64,000 nt of DNA from Lutjanus erythropterus (taxonomy: Eukaryota > Chordata > Actinopteri > Lutjaniformes > Lutjanidae). A program made the translations under genes and the position numbers. The first letter of the stretch is position 1; each line of letters opens with the position of its first letter. Positions 56,201 through 64,000 of this stretch are shown here, piece after piece. The stretch covers positions 26,285,753-26,349,752 of the forward strand of contig CM034607.1 in the NCBI GenBank assembly GCA_020091685.1, read 5' to 3'. The notes beneath the pieces were generated by a model. It was given only the letters and a program-made list of their open reading frames with translations, ran no database searches and was not told the DNA's origin.

Positions 56201-59200
56201 AGCTATAGACCAGCAACTCCAACTTCCAATTGATTCAAGTTGAGCAAGAGAGTGATAATTTGTGCTTGTAAAAAGTGGTTTCCTGACTGACTGCAAGGTA
56301 AAGTGGTGAAAATATTCTACATATAGCATGTTCTTAAACGGATGGATTGTTGAGGGTTAGCAGTTCATTGCTTAGCCTCCTTCACCAGTACTCCTGATGC
56401 TTCTCCAAACTGGCACATTCAGACTGCAGATCTACTGCAGTTAGTAAACGACAAAATACAGATAAGTGCTTTGTACAACCTTACCTCAAATAAGCTGAAC
56501 AACCCCTTTAACTTGCGCATCTTTAAATGAAACTATGTTGTTTTCATTTCAGTTTCGATTGACCTTGAATTGCACACACCCATCCACACCCCCTCATCTT
56601 AATTTCATAAGGTTCTGCTATTGTTCTGGTCTCAACAAGCCCTCCAGGCTATAAATGGCCTGTTTAGCATACAGGCATGTCTCTGTATTGCAATTTTTTT
56701 TTGTATTGTCTTGCAAATACATTGCCAGACAGTGTACGAGCACCACTCACTACAGCACTTAACGGGTTTTTCACCAGCTGAACAATATGCGTGGGAGGAG
56801 ATTTCCTTATCAGCATGTAATGTGATTAAATTTGTGTGCACCAGAGCCACCAATGACTTGGAGAAATATCTTGGATTTCCATTTGATGGATTGAACATGC
56901 AGTTACATGTGAATATGTGATGGGGAAATGGCTTACTGATGGACAGGATATACATGTCTTAATTTGAATACTGTAAAATAACCATTTGATTGTCAAATAT
57001 CTTGTAATCTATTGATGTCTTATTCCGTTTTTTATTTTATATAAAATGATTGTCAATTTAAAGGTAAAGATTTAACAAAGAACCTCAATGTTTTAATTGA
57101 AAGAGTCCTTTGCTGACTGCCTGCCCCTATTGCTGGCCATGGTGTCCCCCCTTTCCAAGAGTGTGGTTTGACCATTCTGGGCCCCTGGGCAGACCAAAAA
57201 AGGGAGCCATTGTGAATGAAGACCGCTTTTCCCATTAGGCCCAGGCCGGGTGGTGAGGATGCCATGGGGTTAGGAACAGATGTGGGTTCAGCTCTTATAG
57301 GTGCCTGAAACAAGAACATGTTTTGTAACAGTGAAATGTTTTTAGATAGGATAGCTTAGAAACTTGCTTTAGTTCACCGTAAGTACTTCCTCGATCAGTT
57401 ATGTTTTTGTATTTGTTTTTTCTTTTTTTCTTCTTATTTAAAAAGATAGGCCTATTGAAACTTTCTTAACCAAAATTGAATAAGCTGCAGTTGTGATGTA
57501 TAGGTTTAAATAAAGATTTCAACTTGTAGAAAGAAATAATTAGGATTTTTTTTTTAAATACGCTTTAATGAATTTTGTTTTTTCTTTTTGTAAGTCTTTT
57601 TTCACCTTTGCTTTTCCCCTTCTTTGTTTCCCTTTCCCAGATGAATATGACATATTTTTTAGAGTGTAGCTTGGAGTTTAGTATAAATACACCACCCCTG
57701 TTTCTTTTTGGTACTCATTTTTTCCTGTCCTTTCCTTGTTACCTTAAAAGGTGGATATGGGCGCTGGGGAAGAGACAGATATGGTCCACCAATAAGGACA
57801 GATTATCGGCTCATTGTTGAGAATCTTTCCAGCCGCTGCAGCTGGCAGGACTTGAAGGTATGTATTGTTTATTTTTTCTTGAATGTCAGGTGTTAGGGAA
57901 GTCGTGTCCAAAGACAATAAGTAGTGCACCAAGTGCTACCCTTTATCTGGTGTTTAGTTCTTCAGAACTTTAAATGTAGAAGTACAGTGCATTAGAAGTG
58001 TCAGACCAGTTTCACAAGCTTGATGGATGTTGCATTTCCAAATTAGTTACAAGGAATTGCAAAGTAGATGGCTACTGTGCAGGCTGCCAAAGATTCACCA
58101 CTGATAAATAAAAGAATTCATGAAGAAAGTTTTCCATTGGTGGGAGACTGGTTCTACCTTGTGAACACAGTGTACAGCAGGTTTGTTTTTGTCCAACCAG
58201 CAGTCAAAAACTCAGTCTACTACCATAAATAAAAGACAAAGAAAAGCTGCTAATGCATGCATACATGTTTGCCTGAAAAATGATTGCAAAAATAGTTGGC
58301 AAATAACTTTTGATCTGTCTGACGGAGCCATATACATGCCCAAAGACTGCTCCTGAATATTGGCATATACCACGTCTTTATAGAAAAATGCTACATTCAA
58401 CACGCTGTTTACATGACCTGTATCAAATTCTGAATATTGTCATACTCTGGCTACATTTACATGCACACCAATTTTCCACTATTGTTCACTGTGTGAGCAC
58501 CCTTGTCCCCTTTGTTTGATTTTTGTCACCATGTCTTCTGAGCCAAGTATATCAGTTAAGTCATGACTTTCCTTCTGATCACTGTGTGTTTGTTTTTCTC
58601 TGAAGGACTACATGAGGCAGGCAGGGGAGGTGACCTATGCTGACACCCACAAAGGCCGCAGGAATGAGGGGGTGATAGAGTTCAGGCTGTACTCTGACAT
58701 GAAGAGGGCTCTGGAGAAGCTTGATGGCACAGAAGTCAATGGTAGAAAGATCAGGCTCATTGAGGACCGCCCTGGAGCCAAACGCCGACGCTCTTACTCT
58801 CGCAGTCGCAGCCGTTCCAGGTGAGACACTTCCCTTTTTTTATACTTGACTTCCTGGTGCATACTGATATGTATAAATATAGCAGAAGTGCATGAGGAAG
58901 TTATGCTGTATGTCACAGAATGGCCTTAAAATGAATTAGGTCTTCAACGTTTGTTAGGCCATTGACCCTGTATATATTTCATTGAATGTTTTCACGTCAT
59001 ACCTGTAGCTGCCTCACCCCCTGCGCTCTTTTGCCTGTATTGCCTGTAACATAATAATCATCATGGCAGTTGGTCTGTGATGTGACTATTGCTAATTGTT
59101 TCAATGCGTTTTCTCAGGTCCCGCTCCAGGAGCCGCAGGTCTCGTAAGAGCCGCAGCCGCAGTGAGAGCAGCAGTCGCAGCCGCTCCCATTCCAGGTGAG

Positions 59201-61374
59201 AAAACAAAACTCTTAACCGAGTTACATTGTGCCAAATACATTTTATCTCTGTAGCGAACTGTAAAATCTTAGAAAACACTAAGGGTAAATGAACTTGTTT
59301 TTGTGGATTACTTTTGAACACCTGAAAAAGAGAGTAGCATCAATGGCAGCCCACCTTAATGTGGATTTTACTAGGCAGCTGCTGAGATGCTTTACGATAC
59401 TGGCACTTTCTAACTAGTTGGCAGTAAGATGAGAGCACATGTTTCTATAAAAAGATGTTTCCATGAAAGTGCACAGGTGCTTGCACCGGTCACACGTAGC
59501 CCGTGACCCCTCAGTAGCCTGATATTTACAGCTGTTTGACCACAGCCTCTCTGAATGTGTTTTATGACTGTGGACTAGTTTAAGCAGACCAAAGCTACAC
59601 AGCCTTTCACAGTGGATCTTTCTGTCTGTCCACTGATGGTTCATCCACTTGCCATGAACAGGATTCTTAAGGGTGCTAGAAACCCTTAAATTTTAATGTG
59701 AAGTCTTCAGTGTTTGCAAGTGTTTGTATTTTGAATAAAGTGCTCAAAATTGTTACTGCATTACTTTGAATTGTTGGGTTGTTAGATTAAGAAATAAAAT
59801 GAGCCAGAGAGCCTAAATGCTTTGGCTTTTGGCACAAAATGAAGATGACTCCACTTGAACCATGAGTGCATTGGTCTGATCTGTCAGTGTTTGCTGATTT
59901 GCGCAATCTGATGGAATAGAGTAGGAGGCTAATGTGCCAGGAGACTGCAGTTTAATGACCATTGGCTTGAAAATGAAAAGTAAATAAATTAATTAATAGG
60001 ATTTATTTGTTGAGTAATTGGTTTCAGTGATTGCTTTGTATTAGCTCAGCCAGCTTGTATACAGTGCCTATCTGATTTAATCTGATAAAGAAAGGAAATG
60101 TTCTGTTTTGAGCATTTGTATGGTACCAGTCAAAAACTGGAACACATGTCTTGTCATTTATTTTTTTTAGTTTTAATATTGTTCTACATTGTAGGTTAAT
60201 ACTGGAGACATCAAAACTATGAAATACGGAATTGTGTAGTAAGCAATAAATGTGAAAACGAAGCATTTGATTTTTAAGAATCTAATATATAAAATGTTTG
60301 AAAAGGACAGAAGACAGATCTTTAATATCACTGTTATTAAATCTTTGGTTGCAAGTGCAGAAGACATCATGTGAGAGTCTGTTTGCTTATGACTGTCGAC
60401 CCATGGTCTTCTCCTGTGCACCTGTCAACCAAAGAAACCATCTTTTGCCTTGATGACAGCTATACATACTGTTGGTTTAATCTGAACCATTACCTGTAAA
60501 AATTAAGAGAAACACTGAATAAGATGTGTCCAAAACTTAGGTAAACTGGTACGGTATGTATATAAGCATGACTGGTACTGCTGGAAAAGCTTGACAATGC
60601 ATGAATTTGGCTTTGGAAAAGTTTAGGAATCCTGCATAAAGACTGATGGCAGAATTTCTGTCAAATCTAGGACAGCCTGTATTTAACCTGCCTCACGGTC
60701 ATCTTGTACTTTTATAATTGTGTGAAACCAATTACTGGAAATGAATAAATTTGTGGTCTGATAGATGATTGCAGCAGCCATTTTTTAGCATTATTTTGGG
60801 ACTCTTTTATTTGATCCCAAAATGAGGAAGTTGGACATGGCACAGAACCAAACACTAAGTTCTTTTATCTGATTCTGTCCACAGGGCTGCTTCTCGCTCC
60901 CGCAGCCGATCTCGTAGCAAGAAGAATAAGAGCAAGAGCAAGAAGGAGGAAGAAGACCGCAGCAACGGTGCTCAGAAGAACAAGGACCGCAGCAGGAGTC
61001 GCAGCCCCAAGAGCAAAAAGAGCAAGAAAGAAGGGAAGAAGAGCAAGAAGGACGATTCCAGGTCCAGATCTCGCTCTCGCTCCAGGTCTCGTTCTAGATC
61101 AGGAATCAAGGATCGCTCCAGGAAATCCGGCTCAAAGGGCCGCGAGCCGCCCAAGAGCGACGACGAGGGCGGCGAGCCAGAGAGGGGCTCCCGCTCTCGT
61201 TCACGCTCGCCTGCTGAGTCCAAATCCAGAGCCAGGTCTAAATCAAAGTCCAAATCCAAATCCGCCTCCCCCTCACCCGCCAAAGCCCGCTCCCATTCCC
61301 GATCCGCCTCTCGTTCAGAGTCCCGCTCCAAATCCCGCTCCCCGTCTCGTTCTCGCTCCCGTTCCCGCTCTTAG
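53201..61374 (+). CDS. srsf4: Serine/arginine-rich splicing factor 4
   Basis: A nuclear SR protein that binds exonic enhancers and recruits the splicing machinery. Six exons, 53201-53307, 55158-55297, 57751-57857, 58606-58820, 59118-59195 and 60885-61374, join in frame to 378 aa. RRM1 covers roughly residues 2-72 ([20 protein letters not shown], then YGFVEFDD). A short Gly/Arg linker is followed by a pseudo-RRM, roughly 100-177, with the signature SWQDLKD spanning the exon 3/4 junction. Residues 180-378 form an RS domain with a Lys/Ser-rich middle, [34 protein letters not shown] marks SRSF4 rather than SRSF6. The RS domain is shorter than in human SRSF4 (494 aa). Intron 2 has a candidate poison exon. 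Confidence 0.96.
53308..55157 (+). other. srsf4 intron 1
   Basis: A 1.85 kb intron. The first 500 bases are GC-richer, with several GCTAGCTAGC words. The rest is AT-rich with a 'gctgcaac...gattat' repeat remnant (54755-55010). No exon seen. Confidence 0.45.
55775..56510. repeat. Dispersed fold-back repeat family B, copy 2, in srsf4 intron 2
   Basis: Matches 37834-38570 along most of its length: GGGATAGTTAAGAATGTTTG, GGTCAGCAGCAAAAT, AGGAAACCACTGTTAAATAA, ending CAACCCCTTTA. It stops about 40 bases before the acceptor of the candidate poison exon. Confidence 0.65.
56553..57063 (+). other. srsf4: Candidate poison cassette exon of srsf4
   Basis: Intron 2 contains a strong acceptor, TTGTTTTCATTTCAG, ending at 56552 and a donor, AAAG|GTAAAG, at 57063/57064. 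The 511-base block between them is mostly free of the repeats seen around it. Joined to exon 2 (phase 1) it reaches an in-frame TAA at 56600-56602, so inclusion would trigger decay of the message. SR genes, including SRSF4 and its relatives, are known for conserved poison exons. Whether this block is used is inference. Confidence 0.4.
59196..60884 (+). other. srsf4 intron 5
   Basis: A 1.7 kb intron that holds a Tc1-type element (about 60110-60565). Otherwise AT-rich, without a recognisable exon or RNA gene. Confidence 0.5.
60110..60565. mobile_element. Non-autonomous Tc1/mariner-type element
   Basis: The ends are inverted: GGTACCAGTCAAAAACTGGA on the left and TGTCCAAAACTTAGGTAAAC followed by TGGTACGGTA on the right. 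The inside has TTGTTCTACATTGTAGG, GAGACATCAAAACTATGAAA and TTTTGCCTTGATGACAGCTA. This is the well-known wording of a Tc1-like fish element (recall). There is no intact transposase. Confidence 0.65.
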
Positions 61375-61800
61375 TTCAGAGTTTGGACTGTTTGTCTCGA
61401 GCCCTTACCCCACTGTGTTCCCCTGTCCTCCATTTACATTCCCCACGCCCCACAACACTACCCCTGCCTCCTGTTTTTTGATAACTAGCTGTAGATTACC
61501 AGGCACTCTGCTCGATGTCTTTTATGCACATGCTACTCCTTTTCATTTGACTTTTACTCTACAGGTTTTTTCATTAGAGCTGTTGTGTATGGAGGTGTTT
61601 GTAAAAATAACAGGGTGCAATCTCAGTTTTATAAGTTTAAATGATGGTATGGTATTTGTCTTAGCCTTTTTTTAATCAAATGTAGAAGCATACTGTTTTG
61701 TCAAAATGCTGGGTGAGAATATGTTGTGACATCTCCTCACCTTTGTGAAATCCTTGTATCATTTTATTTCAAATTAAAAAAAATGCCTGTTCTACATTTG
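61375..61800 (+). other. srsf4 3'UTR
   Basis: It follows the TAG at 61372-61374. It is T-rich with a likely ATTAAA poly(A) signal at 61773-61778, giving a 3'UTR of about 420 bases. A Pro-rich open frame that runs across the stop from another frame is not real. Confidence 0.55.
61773..61778 (+). terminator. Candidate polyadenylation signal of srsf4
   Basis: ATTAAA in TTCAAATTAAAAAAAATG, followed by a T-rich run with TTTTTTTGTTTTTTTTTT about 35 bases on. Confidence 0.5.
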
Positions 61801-63219
61801 TCATTGGATTAGTTTTTTTGTTTTTTTTTTCATTCCTAACAGATTCAAAAGCTACGTTCAGCAGCGACTTGGCTGGCTTTCACTGCACATCAACTTATAA
61901 ATGAAACTATAAAAGCTGACTTCATTGGCCTCCATTTTTCCTTCCATGCTGCGTGTGACATATGACGTGTGCGCCTGTAGATCAGGACTGTGACCATTTC
62001 ACACTGGACTCTGATATTCACCATATTTAGGGTGGGTTGAGCCAACAAGGATTAACTTTTAAACTGGATTAAATCATGGTTTAACTAAAATTGTTGCACT
62101 GAACTTTAGAACTGTCTTAAAATTAAAATACCATTCAAACTTAAGTTTGATTTTTACTCCAAACCTAGATTAAATTTAATTCTGTTGCACCAAAAGTTTA
62201 AACTGTAATTTAAACTTAAGGTTGAACTCTTAAAATGGTTGCCTTTTTTAGAAGGATCGAGTAAAATAAAATTCATCAAGTAAGGTGAAGGGACAGAGTC
62301 AACCGAGCTGAGTTTTATGTCTCTTCTTTCTGTCTGTCCAGTTTAATTCAGCCAAGTTGGAGCTTCTCTGCTGAGCCATCATGAATAGGCTAACAAACAG
62401 AGTTTTGCTGAAGTGATTAGGACTAACCTCAGATTAAATTAATCTTTGTTGGTGCAAAAATGAGCAGTGAAACAAAACCAGAATTGAGCACTAGGGTTTG
62501 CAGTGCAAGTGTAGCCAAAGTTTAATTTGTGAAAGATAATTGTGTACTTCTGTAGGACAGTAGGAGCAAGTGTCCATTTGAAATAATATGTACCAGGGTC
62601 TTAAAGTGATTGGATTCGAAGTTAACTTTCATAAGGTTGCATTAACTTCAATGTCTCTTGAGAAAAAATTAAATTGATCACACTGAAAAACTACAAAATG
62701 GAACCAGTTACCACTAATGATGTGAAAGAGTGGAAAGGACAAAAAGCCTCATGTGATTTGGATTTGCAGATTTCATTAAAAGATTAACATTTAATACACG
62801 TTTACTCCAGTTTCGTAATGTTATTGTGTAACGTAAAAACTCACCACCTCCTTAGAAAAATGTCAATCTTTACAATAGAATATGTCTATTGCCTAAATGC
62901 CACAAACATTTGACCGTTTGTTTTGGTCTTTTCATTGGATTGACAATTGCAAAGATTCACAATAACATCAGCTTCATCCTTTAACTACACAGTCATTTTT
63001 ATAACCATTGTTTATGTCTAAAGTGGAAATACAAAGCACTTCTGGTTTCTGGTTTTAAATTCTTTAATATAAAATTGACATTTTGATTCTTATGGCTGCT
63101 GGTCACTTCGTGCTCTGGCAATGAGAAAAGCCGTTTCCAATTTGACAATGAGAACTTTCTGAGCTTAAAGTGCACCGTTTCAACGTTTTTGTGCTATTAA
63201 TGGATATTAATGTTCAGTG
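61801..63219. other. Intergenic spacer downstream of srsf4
   Basis: No gene seen. A diverged inverted-repeat element probably spans 62035-62460: GTTGAGCCAACAAGGATTAA on the left, TTAATCTTTGTTGGTGCAA on the right, with repeated TTTAAACT/AACTTAAG words inside. Confidence 0.4.
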
Positions 63220-64000
63220 GACGGCACACCCCCAGTTTGGAGAAGCAGCAGGAGTACAGGTGTAGGAAGCTAAGCAAGCTGAGGACAGAGTCGGCAGCAA
63301 AACATGTCAGCTACTTAAAAACCAGTATTAATTTTTAATAAGGGTACTCCAGACCAACTGATGGACCGTGGGCTGAATGTGCACCGTAAATGCAACATTG
63401 TGTTTATTAAAACAACAAGCTACTTATCGAGCTCATTCATTAGTTCTGTCTGCTGTTAAACACAGGCACTTAGTTTAGAATTACAAAGGAGCATCGTCTT
63501 TTTTCTGTACTTTTGTACATAATGATTCTTTTCCAACTGTGGAAACTAATAACGTGGGCTAAAAACAGTGCATTGTTTTACACCTTTAAATTCTTAACTT
63601 TACAGGTCAGACAGGAAATGTAAACATCCAGCCACTTGGCACTGTACTTTTTTCAAATGTGGCCCTTCTAAAAAAAGTAATTGAATATGCCTGGTGTACA
63701 GTGCATCTAGAATATCTTCACTGCTTTATCTTGCCTTCAGGGAGCCTTTTCTGACAGGAAACTGTTGTTTTATGCGCCAAACATCACTCAACCAAACTCC
63801 ATACGCAAAAACTGTCATTTTATCCTGCAGAACACTGATGTCGCTTGTCTATCGCTGCCTCAATCTGTTAGTTTGTTAATGTTATTTTTAGCATCTGAAA
63901 TAACCGTTTAAGACACCAAAGACACAAACAAACAAACCGATCAAGGCAACGCTAGACCTGCTACTCCCATGTGCTGTGTGGGAAAATTACTGATTTTGGC
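63220..64000. repeat. Dispersed fold-back repeat family B, copy 3 (runs off the window)
   Basis: Shares GGAGAAGCAGCAGGAGTAC, GTCGGCAGCAAAACAT, CCTTTTCTGACAGGAAACTG, CAACCAAACTCCATACGC and CTACTCCCATG with copies 1 and 2. The middle carries an insertion (about 63370-63700) absent from the others. The right end is not in the window. Confidence 0.6.

Noticed and set aside
57053-57319. A minus-strand open frame of 88 codons, Pro-rich, in srsf4 intron 2
   Set aside because: No recognisable family and no matching splice sites on that strand. Possibly conserved intron or repeat sequence.
60972-61331. A 119-codon Glu/Arg/Leu-rich open frame on the minus strand
   Set aside because: It is the antisense shadow of Ser/Arg codons in srsf4 exon 6.
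60968-61675. A 235-codon open frame on the plus strand, Arg/Ala then Pro-rich, over the srsf4 last exon
   Set aside because: It is the alternate frame of the RS-domain repeats and runs through the srsf4 stop into the 3'UTR. The RS frame is conserved and splices in phase with upstream exons.

Overview
The window is nuclear DNA from a teleost fish, most likely a percomorph. Its genes are split into many short exons with GT-AG introns. The proteins match vertebrate families, and the spacer is AT-rich and full of short dispersed fold-back repeats of the kind common in spiny-rayed fishes. No bacterial, organellar or viral genes were seen. Exon structures were built by hand from splice sites and reading phase. 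All five gene models close in frame from start to stop.

Layout: 1-9.5 kb is gene-poor and repeat-rich. 9.77-15.21 kb (+) is a 13-exon SGK kinase of 430 aa with an SGK1-type N-terminus. 18.5-39.4 kb (+) is eya3, with a probable non-coding first exon near 18.5 kb, 18 coding exons (605 aa) and a probable 5.3 kb 3'UTR. 40.74-45.30 kb (-) and 48.14-51.35 kb (-) are two tandem three-exon xkr8-type scramblase genes (420 and 416 aa). 53.20-61.37 kb (+) is srsf4 (6 exons, 378 aa). 61.8-64 kb is repeat-rich spacer.

The gene set corresponds to the human 1p35 neighbourhood (EYA3, XKR8, SRSF4) plus an SGK gene that mammals lack there. EYA4-SGK1 and EYA2-SGK2 are also linked in human, so this SGK is probably the partner of eya3 from the same ancient genome duplications. 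The genes do not form one pathway: they cover PI3K-dependent kinase signalling, a phosphatase/transcription co-activator, apoptotic phospholipid scrambling and splicing.

Points worth a second look are a GC-AG intron in eya3, a candidate poison exon in srsf4 intron 2, differing caspase sites in the two xkr8 copies, a repeatedly duplicated intron in the first xkr8 copy, and a compact CRE/X-box/E-box/TATA promoter on the SGK gene. Repeat families were recognised by eye and from recall, so their borders are approximate.
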